Assembly (NCBI RefSeq): GCF_003031265.1
Contig: NZ_CP019966.1
Location: 1,488,001-1,552,000 of the forward strand
Length of the DNA: 64,000 nucleotides
From: Rhodopseudomonas palustris
Lineage (GTDB): Bacteria > Pseudomonadota > Alphaproteobacteria > Rhizobiales > Xanthobacteraceae
Direction: 5' to 3'
The notes beneath the pieces were generated by a model, which was given only the letters and a program-made list of their open reading frames with translations, searched no databases and was not told where the DNA came from. This document shows positions 9,023 through 18,621 of the stretch, in pieces. The position numbers and the translations under genes are program-made. Numbering within the stretch: position 1 is the first letter of the stretch; each line of letters begins with the position of its first letter.

Positions 9023-10843
9023 TTACCCGGCAAGGCTTTTGATATAGGCCCTCCATCCGCCGAATGCCGAGATGTCGGTCGCGCCCTTCAGGCCCTCGGC
9101 CTCGACGATGAAGCCCTTCGGCGTGGTGCCATCAGACAGGCGCGTGGTGCCGATGCCGAGCGGGGCGGGGATGCCGGCGACGAAGCTGCCGAAGCCTTCG
9201 GCGGAGATCGCCCAGACCTCTGTGGCGATCGGGACGCCTTCGCCGGCCGCGACGCGCAGCAGGCCGGGCCGGAACGGCGGACCGCCTTGCAGTGCGAACA
9301 GCTTGTAGTCGGGCGCGGTCGGCACCGCGCGCAGGAAACGCGCGCCGCGGCTGGTGAGCTCGTGATTGAGCGGCATGCCGGAGAGATGCGCGCCGACCAC
9401 GACCAGCTCGATCTCGTTCGCAGCCACAGATGTCGAAGCCTCAGTGGGAGGCGGCACCTTGGTGCTGCTGGCGCCGAGCGGGACGCCGCTCGCGGCGTGA
9501 AGGCGTTGGCCGAGCGCGGCGAGCATATCGTCGCGGCCGGAAGGTGCGATCAGCGTGACGCCGGACGGAAAACCATCGGCGCGGAAGCGGCTCGGCACGG
9601 CCAGCGCGCAGAGGTCGAGCAGATTGACGAAATTGGTGTAGGTGCCGAGCTCGCTGTTGGGGCCGATCGGATCGGCCTCCAAATCTGCGACCGTGCGCGG
9701 ACGCGGATAGGTCGGCACCATCAGCACGTCGATGCTGCTCCAGATCGCATCCGCGGCGCGGCGCAGCTCTGCCAGCTGATACAGCCCGGCGAACGCATCG
9801 GCGGCACTGAACGCCGTCGCAGACCCGATGATCTTCCGCGTCACCGGATGCAGCAGGTCCGGGGTGGTCTCGATCACCTGACGGATCGCCTGATAGCGCT
9901 CTGCGACCCACGGGCCGCTGTAGAGCAGGTTGGCGACCTCGAACAACGGTGATAGGTCCACCGCGCGAGCAGGTGCAGACACCACCGTCGCAAGGTCCGT
10001 CACCGCAAGATCGAACGCGCGTTCGGACTGCAGGTCGCCGGCGAATTTGCGACTGGCCGTGTCCGGCACACCGACGCGCAGACCGGGCGGCAAAGCCGCA
10101 GGCTTAGCAGCTGCGCTAGGTTGCGGCCGCGACCAGGGATCGGCGCGGTCGAACGTCGCCATGACGCGATAGATCGCGTGGGCGTCGTCGACCGTGCCGG
10201 CGAACACCGAGATCGTATCCAGCGTTCGGCACGCGGGCACCATGCCGCGCGACGACACGCTGCCGAGCGATGGCTTGAGCCCGACGATGTTGTTGAGCGC
10301 AGCCGGCACGCGGCCGGAGCCTGCGGTGTCGGTGCCGAGCGCGAATGTCACCAGCCCATACGCCACCGCGACCGCCGAGCCGCTACTTGATCCGCCCGGG
10401 ACGTAGCGCGGATCGATCGCGTTGCGCGGCACCGGATAGGGCGTGCGGACGCCGACCAGTCCGGTCGCGAACTGATCGAGGTTGGTCTTGCCGATCAGGA
10501 TCGCGCCGGCATCGAGCAGACACTGAACCGCAAACGCGGTTTCGTTCGGCGCGTAGCCGAAGTCGGGGCAGGCGGCCGTGGTCGGAAGGCACGCGACGTC
10601 GATGTTGTCCTTGACGGCGAACGGCACGCCCCACAGCGGCTTGGTATCGGGATCGAACGATCCGAGCGCGGCGGCGTCGGCAACAACATCATGCTCCGGC
10701 CGCAGCGTGATGAAGATGCCGGGATCGGCCACGGCTTCGATCCGGCGATACGTCGCCGCAATGATTTCTGCTGGAGAGGCGCCGGCCGCATAAGCGGCGT
10801 GCAGCGTCGCGATCGTCGGGAAGGAGGCGGGTGCAGCCGACAT
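9023..10843 (-). CDS. atzF: Allophanate hydrolase AtzF
   Basis: The enzyme hydrolyses allophanate to 2 NH3 and 2 CO2, the last step of urea-amidolyase or guanidine degradation. The protein has 606 residues, the AtzF length. The amidase-signature triad is visible: K78 in PFAVKDNID, the Ser cluster in GGSSSGSAVAVA, and nucleophile S176 in TDTAGSGR. The C-terminal part (about 470-606, including the stretch ELVVVGAHLSGMPLNHELT) is the separate allophanate-hydrolase C domain, which releases the second ammonia. Its ATG overlaps the carboxylase stop codon by one base (TGATG), showing translational coupling. It is the last gene of the riboswitch-headed operon. Confidence 0.95.
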   Translation of the reverse strand: MSAAPASFPTIATLHAAYAAGASPAEIIAATYRRIEAVADPGIFITLRPEHDVVADAAALGSFDPDTKPLWGVPFAVKDNIDVACLPTTAACPDFGYAPNETAFAVQCLLDAGAILIGKTNLDQFATGLVGVRTPYPVPRNAIDPRYVPGGSSSGSAVAVAYGLVTFALGTDTAGSGRVPAALNNIVGLKPSLGSVSSRGMVPACRTLDTISVFAGTVDDAHAIYRVMATFDRADPWSRPQPSAAAKPAALPPGLRVGVPDTASRKFAGDLQSERAFDLAVTDLATVVSAPARAVDLSPLFEVANLLYSGPWVAERYQAIRQVIETTPDLLHPVTRKIIGSATAFSAADAFAGLYQLAELRRAADAIWSSIDVLMVPTYPRPRTVADLEADPIGPNSELGTYTNFVNLLDLCALAVPSRFRADGFPSGVTLIAPSGRDDMLAALGQRLHAASGVPLGASSTKVPPPTEASTSVAANEIELVVVGAHLSGMPLNHELTSRGARFLRAVPTAPDYKLFALQGGPPFRPGLLRVAAGEGVPIATEVWAISAEGFGSFVAGIPAPLGIGTTRLSDGTTPKGFIVEAEGLKGATDISAFGGWRAYIKSLAG

Positions 10844-13800
10844 CACACTTCCTCCAGCGCGCAGATCAGGTCGCCGGCGCGCAGCGTCTGACCCGGCTTG
10901 GCGTTGAGCGCCCTGACGATGCCGCGCGCGGTCGCCGGAATAGCGATCTCCATCTTCATCGACTCGATCACTGCCAGCGTCTGGCCGATCTCGACATGCT
11001 CGCCCGGTTCGACGGTGAGCTTCCAGACGTTGCCGGGTGCCTCGGTAAACTGGCCGACACAGCCGTCCGGCACGTCGCCGCCGGAGCCGAGCGCGGCTGC
11101 AGTGTCGTCCTCCACCACCTCGTCGAGCTTGGCGTCTCGCCAGCGCTGGCGTTCGGCCTCGAACGCGGACTGCTGGCGGGTCTTGAACGCCGTGATGCCT
11201 TCGGCTTCGCGCGTCAGAAACGCCTTGTAGTCGGCGTAGGAGAACGTCGTCTCTTCGATCTTGAGCGGATAGCCGCCGTGCGGAAACGCGGCGCGGGCGT
11301 CGAGCAGTTGTTCCGGCGTCACCGGGAAGAACCGGATCTGGTCGAAGAACCGCAGCAGCCAGGGATGACCGGGTTTGAATACTTCGGTGCTGCGCCAAGT
11401 GTTCCAGACCTGGATGGTGCGGCCGAACAGCTGATAACCGCCGGGGCCTTCCATGCCGTAGATACACATATAGGCACCGCCGATGCCGACGGCGTTCTCT
11501 GGCGTCCAGGTCCGGGCCGGGTTGTACTTGGTGGTGACCAGGCGATGCCGCGGATCGACCGGGGTGGCGACTGGCGCGCCGAGATAGACGTCACCGAGGC
11601 CGAGCACGAGGTAGTTGGCGTCGAACACGATGCGCTTGACGTCGTCCTCGCTGGCAAGGCCGTTGATGCGGCGGATGAACTCGATGTTGGACGGGCACCA
11701 CGGCGCATCCGGCCGCACCAGCTCTTGATACTTGCGCATCGCCAGCACCGCCTGCGGATCGTTCCACGACAGCGGCAGGTGAATGATGCGGCTTGGCACC
11801 GCCATCGCTTCGACCGACGGCAGTTCGCGCTCGATTCTCGCCAGCGCGTCGAGCAGTTTGCGGCGCGACATCACCGCGCTGTCGTAGTGGATCTGCAGCG
11901 AGCGGATTCCGGGCGTGAGATCGATCAGACCCGGCAGCTTCGCTTTCTCCACCGCCTCGGCGAGCACGTGCACTCGCAGCCGCAGCGCGATGTCGAGCTC
12001 CATCGGGCCGTATTCGACCAGCAGATTGTCGTCGCCGGCGCGGCGATACACCACCGGGATCTCGCCATCGTCGTGGCGGCCGACGATCGCCGAGCCGAGC
12101 TCGGCAGGTGCGGCGATCACGGTGGGTCCCGCGACCGGATCATCGGCGCGCGTCACCGGCACGAAGCGAAGTTTGTCGCCGGGCTTGAGCTGACCGACCT
12201 TCCACAATTCGTCGCGCGCCACCACGGCCGGGCAGACGAAGCCGCCGAGGCTCGGGCCGTCGGGGCCGAGGATGATCGGCATGTCGCCGGTGAAGTCGAT
12301 CGCGCCGACCGCGTAAGCATTGTCGTGGATGTTGGAGGGATGCAGGCCCGCTTCACCGCCGTCGGTGCGCGCCCATTGCGGCTTCGGTCCGATCAGCCGC
12401 ACGCCGGTGCGGGCGCTGTTGAAATGCACTTCGTAGTCCGAGGAAAACAGCGTCGCGATGTCGTCGTCCCGGAAGAAATCGGGAGCGCCGTGCGGGCCGT
12501 AGATCACGCCGATCTGCCAGGTTCGCGTCAGCGCCGGCCTTTCCTCATCGGTGAGCGCACGCGGCTCCGCGACCGGCGCGACCGAGCCGAAATGCAGCAC
12601 GTCGCCGGCCTTCAGCGCGCCGGTGGCATGGCCGCCGAACGCGCCGAGCGTGAATACCGCGCGGGAGCCGAACACCTCGGGCGCGTCGAAGCCGCCGCGG
12701 ATGGCGAGATAGCAACGCTGACCGGCGCCCTCGATCTTGCCGATCGCCAGCATTTGGCCAGCACGCACCGCGATCGGCGTGTCGTTACTAATCGCTGTGC
12801 CGTCGAGCTTGGCCGCCATGGCGGCGCCGCACAGCGCCACGACGGCGTCGGCGTTGAAGCGCAGCGTCGGGCCGCTGACGGTGAGTTCGAATGCTGCGGT
12901 GGTTTCGGGATTGCCGACGATCCGGTTGGCGAGGCGGAACGAGCGCTCGTCCATCGGCCCGCTCGGCGGCACGCCGACGTGCCACAGATGCAGCCGGCCC
13001 GGCAGCTCCTGCAGGCCGGACTGCGCGCCGGGCGCCACCACGTCGATGGTGGGCGCCGCGAAGCTGAAGTCCGCCAACACCTTGGTGGCGACCTTGCCGC
13101 TGCGGAACAGATCGGACGCGGCGATCGCGCGCAGATAATCGAGATTGGTCTCGATCCCGGCGACGGTGGTCGTGGTGAGCGCGCCGATCATCTTGTCGAT
13201 CGCGGCGTCGCGGTCGGCCGCGTGGACGATCAGCTTGGCCAGCATCGGATCGTAGAACGGCGTTACCTCGTCGCCGGTTTCGATCCAGCCATCGATACGC
13301 GCGTCATCCGGAAACGCCACCTGGGTCAGCCGGCCGGCCGAGGGCCGGAAGCCGGCACCGGGATTTTCGGCATACAGCCGCACTTCGATCGCCGCGCCTT
13401 GCGGCGGACGCGGCGTGTAGGTCGCAAGCGGGCTGTCGCCGGCAGCTTGGCGCACCATCCATTCGACCAGGTCGACCCCGAACACCGCTTCGGTGATCGG
13501 ATGCTCGACCTGCAGACGGGTGTTGACTTCGAGGAAGTAGAATTCGTCGCGGGCGACATCGTAGATGAACTCAACGGTGCCGGCGGACTCGTAGGCGACA
13601 CTCTGGCCGAGCGCGACCGCGGCCTGATGCAGCCGCGCACGCATCTCGTCCGAGATGCCGGGCGCCGGGGTTTCCTCGACCACTTTCTGGTTGCGCCGTT
13701 GCAGCGAGCAGTCGCGCTCGCCGAGCGCGATCACGTTGCCTTGGCCGTCGCCGAAGATCTGCACTTCGATATGGCGGGCGTCGGCGACGAAGCGTTCGAG

Positions 13801-14391
13801 ATACACCCGCGCGTCGCCGAAGCTGGCGCGGGCGGTGCGCTGCACTGTGGCGAAGCGCTCGCGCAGCGTCGCCTCGTCGTGACACAGCTGCATGCCGATG
13901 CCGCCGCCGCCCGCGGTGCTCTTCAGCATCAGCGGAAAGCCGATGCGACCGGCGGCCTCGAGCGCTTCCTCGATGCTGTCGATCAGCCCGGTGCCGGGCA
14001 GCAGCGGAACGTTGCTGGCTTGCGCCAGTTCGCGCGCACGGTGCTTCAGGCCGAACGCCTCGAGATGTTCTGGACGCGGACCGATGAAGGCGATGCCGTG
14101 CTGCTTCAGCCGCTCGGCGAAGCCGCGGTTCTCCGACAGGAAGCCGTAGCCGGGATGCACCGCCTGCGCGCCGGTGGCGAGGCAGGCGTTGATCACGGCG
14201 TCGACGTTGAGATAGCTGTCGCTGGCGGCGTCGCCGCCGACCCGCACCGCTTCGTCGGCCTCGCGCACCGGACGGGTGAAACGGTCCGCGTCCGAATAGA
14301 TCGCGACCGATGCGATCCCCATCCGACGCAAGGTGCGGCCGATCCGCCCGGCGATCTCGCCGCGGTTGGCAATCAGAACTTTGCTGAACAT
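10843..14391 (-). CDS. Biotin-dependent urea/guanidine carboxylase (probably guanidine carboxylase)
   Basis: The protein has 1182 residues. Residues about 1-450 are biotin carboxylase (KVLIANRGEIAGRIGRTLRR, the ATP-grasp Gly loop TAGGGGIGM, and FLEVNTRLQVEHP). The middle holds AHS2- and AHS1-type carboxyltransferase modules. The C-terminal biotinyl domain has VIESMKMEIA, with K1146 as biotin site. The family carboxylates urea to allophanate. Members under guanidine-I riboswitch control with DUF1989 partners are known to prefer guanidine, giving carboxyguanidine. The context here matches that second group, so guanidine carboxylase is favoured by inference. ATG 14391 is chosen because MFSKVLIANRGE is the standard N-terminus. 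Two bases separate it from the gene upstream. Confidence 0.93.
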   Translation of the reverse strand: MFSKVLIANRGEIAGRIGRTLRRMGIASVAIYSDADRFTRPVREADEAVRVGGDAASDSYLNVDAVINACLATGAQAVHPGYGFLSENRGFAERLKQHGIAFIGPRPEHLEAFGLKHRARELAQASNVPLLPGTGLIDSIEEALEAAGRIGFPLMLKSTAGGGGIGMQLCHDEATLRERFATVQRTARASFGDARVYLERFVADARHIEVQIFGDGQGNVIALGERDCSLQRRNQKVVEETPAPGISDEMRARLHQAAVALGQSVAYESAGTVEFIYDVARDEFYFLEVNTRLQVEHPITEAVFGVDLVEWMVRQAAGDSPLATYTPRPPQGAAIEVRLYAENPGAGFRPSAGRLTQVAFPDDARIDGWIETGDEVTPFYDPMLAKLIVHAADRDAAIDKMIGALTTTTVAGIETNLDYLRAIAASDLFRSGKVATKVLADFSFAAPTIDVVAPGAQSGLQELPGRLHLWHVGVPPSGPMDERSFRLANRIVGNPETTAAFELTVSGPTLRFNADAVVALCGAAMAAKLDGTAISNDTPIAVRAGQMLAIGKIEGAGQRCYLAIRGGFDAPEVFGSRAVFTLGAFGGHATGALKAGDVLHFGSVAPVAEPRALTDEERPALTRTWQIGVIYGPHGAPDFFRDDDIATLFSSDYEVHFNSARTGVRLIGPKPQWARTDGGEAGLHPSNIHDNAYAVGAIDFTGDMPIILGPDGPSLGGFVCPAVVARDELWKVGQLKPGDKLRFVPVTRADDPVAGPTVIAAPAELGSAIVGRHDDGEIPVVYRRAGDDNLLVEYGPMELDIALRLRVHVLAEAVEKAKLPGLIDLTPGIRSLQIHYDSAVMSRRKLLDALARIERELPSVEAMAVPSRIIHLPLSWNDPQAVLAMRKYQELVRPDAPWCPSNIEFIRRINGLASEDDVKRIVFDANYLVLGLGDVYLGAPVATPVDPRHRLVTTKYNPARTWTPENAVGIGGAYMCIYGMEGPGGYQLFGRTIQVWNTWRSTEVFKPGHPWLLRFFDQIRFFPVTPEQLLDARAAFPHGGYPLKIEETTFSYADYKAFLTREAEGITAFKTRQQSAFEAERQRWRDAKLDEVVEDDTAAALGSGGDVPDGCVGQFTEAPGNVWKLTVEPGEHVEIGQTLAVIESMKMEIAIPATARGIVRALNAKPGQTLRAGDLICALEEV

Positions 14392-14393
14392 GA

Positions 14394-15029
14394 TCAGTCC
14401 TCGCCTGCCTCGTAGATCACCACCTGGATCGGCGTCGGGAAGAAGCCGTTGCAGGGATTGTTGACCTGCGGACAGTTCGAGATCAGGCACAGCACGTCCA
14501 TCTCGGCGACCATCTCGACGTAGTCGCCGGGCTTGGAGACGCCGTCGACCACGGTGAAATTGCCGTCGGGATCGAGCGGCACGTTCATGAAGAAGTTCAG
14601 ATTAGGCACGATGTCGCGCTTCGACAGGCCGTGCTTGGCAGCTTCCAGCACGAAGTTCTCGCGGCAGGCGTGCAGATACTTGGTCTGATGTCCGAACCGC
14701 ACGGTATTGCTCTCGCAGGAGCAGGCGCCGGCGGAAGTGTCGTGCAGGCCGCAGCTGTCGGCCACCATGCGCAGCATGGTGCGGCCCTCGGTGGACATGA
14801 TCCGCGTGCCGGTGGTGACATAGGCCGAGCCCTGGGCGCGTAGTGTGTCCTGGCCGCTGTAGCGCTCGCCATGATCGTCGGCGGCGTAGAACAGAGTGTC
14901 GACCGCCTGCTGGCCGTGGCTGTCGACGATGCGCAGCGTCTGGCCCTTACGGATGATCGCCGACCACGGCACGCGCGCCGGGATCTCGGTGTCGAGCACG
15001 ATGCGGGCGGAAGCGGGAATCGCGGTCAT
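14394..15029 (-). CDS. DUF1989 protein, urea carboxylase-associated protein / carboxyguanidine deiminase subunit
   Basis: The protein has 211 residues. It carries the conserved DUF1989 elements HGQQAVDTLFY, STEGRTMLRMVADSCG, HDTSAGACSCES and LISNCPQVNNPCN. The Cys and His residues fit a metal site. Two paralogous DUF1989 proteins in tandem with a urea-carboxylase-like gene are the urea carboxylase-associated proteins 1 and 2. In guanidine-degrading bacteria they form carboxyguanidine deiminase (CgdA/CgdB), which turns carboxyguanidine into allophanate plus ammonia. Which subunit letter applies is not decided here. It is 2 bases from its paralogue upstream and 2 bases from the carboxylase downstream. 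Confidence 0.9.
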   Translation of the reverse strand: MTAIPASARIVLDTEIPARVPWSAIIRKGQTLRIVDSHGQQAVDTLFYAADDHGERYSGQDTLRAQGSAYVTTGTRIMSTEGRTMLRMVADSCGLHDTSAGACSCESNTVRFGHQTKYLHACRENFVLEAAKHGLSKRDIVPNLNFFMNVPLDPDGNFTVVDGVSKPGDYVEMVAEMDVLCLISNCPQVNNPCNGFFPTPIQVVIYEAGED

Positions 15030-15031
15030 GC

Positions 15032-15871
15032 TCAGGCCCTCCCTGCGGCGCCAGCGAGATAGAAGGCGTTGTTTTCGAACGCACGCTTGGCTTCGAGCGA
15101 CACGGTGCGGCACAGATCGTCGGAAGCGGGCTGAGGCGCCTGGTAGCGAATGAGGTCGATGTCGCCCGGTGCGTAACTTGGCGATGGATCGAGCGGGTGC
15201 GGACAGTTCGACACCGCGATCAGCAGGTCGAGCTCGGCACGCAGATCGACGAAGTCGCCCTTGTGGCGACGCTCGCCGTGCCATTCGAACCGGCCCTGCG
15301 AGTCGACGGCGACCGGTGCGAAGAATCCGATCGATGGATGCGCGTCGCGGCGATCAAGCCCGAGCTTGCCGGCGGCGAGCACGAAGTTGTCGCGGGCGTT
15401 GCGGAAATTGCCGGTGCCATAGCGGGCTGCATTGGTTGCGGCGTTGGAGCCGCCCACCATGGTGTCGTGGGCGCCGCTGGTGTCCTCGATGATCGACAGC
15501 AGCGCACGGCCCATGTCGGAGAGGATCACACGGCCTTTGCGCAAGGACGCCGCCCACTGCACCTTAATGGTGTCGGCGTGGTTCAGCCGCTCGCTCGGGT
15601 CGAGCGCATTCCAGGCCTGGATGCTAACGCAGGACGTGCCGCTGGTGTTGACGAGTCGCAGCGCTTCGCCGCGGCCGAGCTTGGTCACGTAGTACCAGCC
15701 GCCCGGCACGGTCTCGCGATGGATGATCGCGTCGGCGGCGATCGGCGCGCCGTCGCGCAGCAGCGGCGGCGGCAGGGCCTTCGGCGCCTGCTGCTGGCCC
15801 AGCGCCTTATGCTGTTCGTAGCGCCGGCGGTTGGCCTCGACTTCGGCCTTCTCTTGCTCGGTCAGGATCAT
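15032..15871 (-). CDS. DUF1989 protein, second urea carboxylase-associated protein / carboxyguanidine deiminase subunit
   Basis: The protein has 279 residues, a paralogue of the gene at 14394 with an extra charged N-terminus of about 50 residues (LTEQEKAEVEANRRRYEQHK). Shared blocks are RLVNTSGTSCVSIQAWNA, LSDMGRALLSIIEDTSGAHD and AVSNCPHPLDPS. The pair is expected to form a heteromeric deiminase acting on carboxyguanidine in the cytoplasm. This is known for riboswitch-linked homologues and is inferred here. The ATG at 15871 gives the best N-terminus. It follows the ABC ATPase gene by 38 bases in the same direction. Confidence 0.9.
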   Translation of the reverse strand: MILTEQEKAEVEANRRRYEQHKALGQQQAPKALPPPLLRDGAPIAADAIIHRETVPGGWYYVTKLGRGEALRLVNTSGTSCVSIQAWNALDPSERLNHADTIKVQWAASLRKGRVILSDMGRALLSIIEDTSGAHDTMVGGSNAATNAARYGTGNFRNARDNFVLAAGKLGLDRRDAHPSIGFFAPVAVDSQGRFEWHGERRHKGDFVDLRAELDLLIAVSNCPHPLDPSPSYAPGDIDLIRYQAPQPASDDLCRTVSLEAKRAFENNAFYLAGAAGRA

Positions 15872-15909
15872 GCTGTCCTCACGGTGAACAAATGCCGGGT
15901 CGTCCCGGC

Positions 15910-16701
15910 TCATGCTCCCTGTGCGGCCGGGTCGTCCCGGCCGGAGCGGATTGGATGGTCGGTGCGCGGCTGCGCGATGCGCCGCGGGAAGATTTCGAGA
16001 TCGCGGGAAATCGTGGCGCCGTAGCGCTCGCGTTCCTCGGGACGGTTGCGATTGCGTTCGAACGCGATCACCCGCGTCGCCAGGCTGAAGGCCTCGGACA
16101 GATCGTGCGTGACCATCACCACGGTGAGCTCGGTCTCGTTCCACAGCCGCTTCATCAGCACGTGGATGTCGGCGCGGATGCCGGGATCAAGCGCGCCGAA
16201 CGGCTCGTCGAGCAGCAGGATCTTTGGGCCGCGCATGATCGCCTGCGCCAGCGCCAGTCGCTGCTGCATACCGCCGGACAGTGCGGACGGATATTTGATC
16301 TCGTGGCCTTTCAGCCCGACCTCGTCGAGCAGCGCCATCGCCTGCTCGGTCGCCTCGCGCCGCGCCCGGCCGAACAGCCGGCCGAGCAGACGCGACTGCT
16401 GCAGCTCGCGGCCGAGCAGCACGTTGTCGAGCACGGTGAGATGCGGAAACACCGAATAGCGCTGGAACACCACACCGCGATCGGCGTCGGGTTCGCTCGG
16501 CATCGGCTGGCCATCGATCAGGATCTGGCCGCGGGTCGGCGTCTCTTCGCCGAGCAGCATGCGCAGGAAGGTGGTCTTGCCGCAGCCGGAAGGCCCGACC
16601 AGCGCGACGAAGGCGCGCGGCGCGACGTCGAGCGTGATCCGCTCCAGCACGATGTGGTCACCGTACTCTTTCCAGACGTTGTCGAAACGGATCGCGCTCA
16701 T
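15910..16701 (-). CDS. ABC transporter ATPase of the nitrate/taurine/guanidine importer family
   Basis: The protein has 263 residues and is the motor of the importer in this operon. Walker A is GPSGCGKTT, the signature is LSGGMQQRLALAQ, Walker B is ILLLDEPFGALD, and the switch His is in VMVTHDLSEAF. It belongs to the SsuB/TauB/NrtD clade. Its start ATG overlaps the permease stop codon (ATGA), and the chain runs to 15910. With the permease and binding protein under a guanidine-I riboswitch, the likely cargo is guanidine or a guanidino compound (inference). Confidence 0.94.
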   Translation of the reverse strand: MSAIRFDNVWKEYGDHIVLERITLDVAPRAFVALVGPSGCGKTTFLRMLLGEETPTRGQILIDGQPMPSEPDADRGVVFQRYSVFPHLTVLDNVLLGRELQQSRLLGRLFGRARREATEQAMALLDEVGLKGHEIKYPSALSGGMQQRLALAQAIMRGPKILLLDEPFGALDPGIRADIHVLMKRLWNETELTVVMVTHDLSEAFSLATRVIAFERNRNRPEERERYGATISRDLEIFPRRIAQPRTDHPIRSGRDDPAAQGA

Positions 16702-17516
16702 TCCGCCCTCACCGCGGCGAACCAGGGGAAGGCTTTGCGCTGGATCAGTCGCAACGCCAGGTCCATCACGAAGGCGAGCAGCGTGATCCACACCACGTAG
16801 GGGATGATCACGTCCATCGCCAAATAGCGCCGCACCAGGAAGATGCGATAGCCGAGCCCTGAGTCCGAGGCGATCGCTTCGGCGGCGATCAGGAACAGCC
16901 AGGCCGGTCCGAGTTGCAGGCGCAGCGAGTCGATCAGTCGCGGCAGGATCTGCGGCAGCACCACGCGGAGCGCGATCTGCCAAGTCGAGGCGCCGAGCGT
17001 CTGCGCCTTGATCAGTTGTTCGCGCGGCAGTTCGAGCACCTTCATCGACAGGTCGCGGATGATGCAGGGCAGCGTGCCGATCACGATCAGCGCGATCTTG
17101 GAGTTCTCGCCGAGACCCATCACGATGAACAGGATCGGCAGCAGCAGCAGCGGCGGCACCATCGAGGTGACCGACACGAACGAGCCGAGCAGGGCATTCG
17201 CGGCCGGCAGCAGGCCGATCACGATGCCGAACACGAGCGCCAGCGAGGTCGAGATCGCCAGCGCCGCGCCCAGCCGTTCGAGACTCGCCAGCGTGTCCGA
17301 CCACAGCAGATAGCTGCCGGTGCGGGCATCGACCTGGAAGGCCATCTGCTTGACCGCCTGGCCCATGCTGGACAGCGCCGGCAGCAGCTTGTCGTTGGGA
17401 TTCTCCGCCAGCCGCGCGCCGGAGCCCAGCAGATACGCAATGATCACCAGCACGAACGGCAGCGCCGCCATGTAGATGGCGAGTTGCCGTCCAGGCCTGA
17501 TGTTCACCCATCGCAT
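16698..17516 (-). CDS. ABC transporter permease, SsuC/TauC family (guanidine importer candidate)
   Basis: The protein has 272 residues and about six membrane segments. The first is near 12-30 (LAIYMAALPFVLVIIAYLLG). The EAA-type cytoplasmic loop reads IKAQTLGASTWQIALRVVLPQ. The last helix ends just before WFAAVRAE. A periplasmic stretch between the first two helices (AENPNDKLLPALSS) is typical of this group. ATG 17516 is favoured over an upstream in-frame start in a Ser/Arg-rich leader. It lies 34 bases after the binding-protein gene and overlaps the ATPase gene by four bases. Confidence 0.92.
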   Translation of the reverse strand: MRWVNIRPGRQLAIYMAALPFVLVIIAYLLGSGARLAENPNDKLLPALSSMGQAVKQMAFQVDARTGSYLLWSDTLASLERLGAALAISTSLALVFGIVIGLLPAANALLGSFVSVTSMVPPLLLLPILFIVMGLGENSKIALIVIGTLPCIIRDLSMKVLELPREQLIKAQTLGASTWQIALRVVLPQILPRLIDSLRLQLGPAWLFLIAAEAIASDSGLGYRIFLVRRYLAMDVIIPYVVWITLLAFVMDLALRLIQRKAFPWFAAVRAE

Positions 17517-17550
17517 CGTCGTGCTCCGGCTTGGCTTGTGACGTGATCGC

Positions 17551-18621
17551 TTACAGCTTGCCGGCCGCGGCGGCATTCATGAAGCTCGGGTCGAACCGCA
17601 GCTTCACGTTGGCCTTGTCGCCGAGCACGGTCTTGTCCGCGAGCTCGATGCCGACGGCGTCGGCCGACTTCGCGCCCTTGCCGAGCAGGTCCTTGTCGAA
17701 CAGGAACTTGCGGACGCGGTCCATGGTGCTGCCGATCGCCGCGCTCTTGGTGAAGGCTTCGGCGTCGGCGGCCTTGCTGAACAGCTTGGTCGATGCGAGC
17801 TGGCTTTCGAAGCCGGCCAGATCGGTGCCGGACGCCTTCGCCATCGCTTCCTTGGCGGCCTTGGCCTCGGCGCCTTCCGCCGTCATCTTCGCCATGGTCT
17901 CGTACCAGATCCCGACCAGCGCCTTGGCGAAGTTCGGATTGTCCTTCACCACCGCGGTGTTGGCGACCATCAGATCCATGATTTCACCGGGGATCTGCGA
18001 GGAGTCGAACACCTTGTGGGCGTCGGGCGAGGCGAGGATTTCAGAGACGATCGGATTCCAGGTCACCACCGCGGTGACGTCGGCCGTCTTGTAGGCGGCG
18101 GCGAGGTCGGCGTCGGAGGTGTTGACCACCTTGACGTCCTTTTCGCTCAGCTTGTTGGATTCGAGCGCGCGCGCCAGCAGATAGTGCGACACCGAGAACT
18201 CGACCAGATTGACCTTCTGGCCCTTGATCGCGGCGAAATCCTTCTTATCCTTGAGGATCACCGCGTCGTTGCCGTTGGAGAAGTCGCCGACGATCACCGC
18301 GGTGGTGTCGACGCCGCCGGCGGCGGGAATCGACAGCGCATCCATGTTGGTGATGGTCACCGCGTCATAGGAGCCCGCGGTGTATTGATTGATCGACTCG
18401 ACGTAGTCGTTGAATTGCTTCACCTCGATGGTGATGCCGTATTTGTCCGCCCACTTCTTCACGATGCCGGTGTCGGCGGCATAACCCCAGGGCATCCAGC
18501 CGACATAAATCGACCAGGCGACCTTGAAGTCCTTCTTGGGGGCAGCGGAGGCTCCGGCGACGCTCAGCGCGACGATCGAGCCAGCAAGGATCAGAGAAGA
18601 TAGGAAACGAGTCTTCCGCAT
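17551..18621 (-). CDS. Periplasmic substrate-binding protein (NMT1/TauA-like) of the riboswitch-controlled importer
   Basis: The protein has 356 residues. It has a signal peptide (FLSSLILAGSIVALSVAGASA), then a two-lobed NMT1-like binding fold: WSIYVGWMPWGYAADTGIV, TNMDALSIPAAGGVDTTAVI and VEFSVSHYLLARALE. Trp- and Asp-rich pocket elements would suit a small planar cation such as guanidinium (inference). It is the first gene after the leader, so its translation is the direct output of the riboswitch. A GAGGA Shine-Dalgarno sequence lies 8 bases before ATG and is inside a possible switching helix described separately. Confidence 0.93.
   Translation of the reverse strand: MRKTRFLSSLILAGSIVALSVAGASAAPKKDFKVAWSIYVGWMPWGYAADTGIVKKWADKYGITIEVKQFNDYVESINQYTAGSYDAVTITNMDALSIPAAGGVDTTAVIVGDFSNGNDAVILKDKKDFAAIKGQKVNLVEFSVSHYLLARALESNKLSEKDVKVVNTSDADLAAAYKTADVTAVVTWNPIVSEILASPDAHKVFDSSQIPGEIMDLMVANTAVVKDNPNFAKALVGIWYETMAKMTAEGAEAKAAKEAMAKASGTDLAGFESQLASTKLFSKAADAEAFTKSAAIGSTMDRVRKFLFDKDLLGKGAKSADAVGIELADKTVLGDKANVKLRFDPSFMNAAAAGKL

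Noticed and set aside
10831..14415. Long open frame (about 1190 codons) opposite the urea/guanidine carboxylase gene
   Set aside because: Antisense shadow of a gene with complete biotin carboxylase and biotinyl motifs; the translation is His/Arg-rich and featureless.
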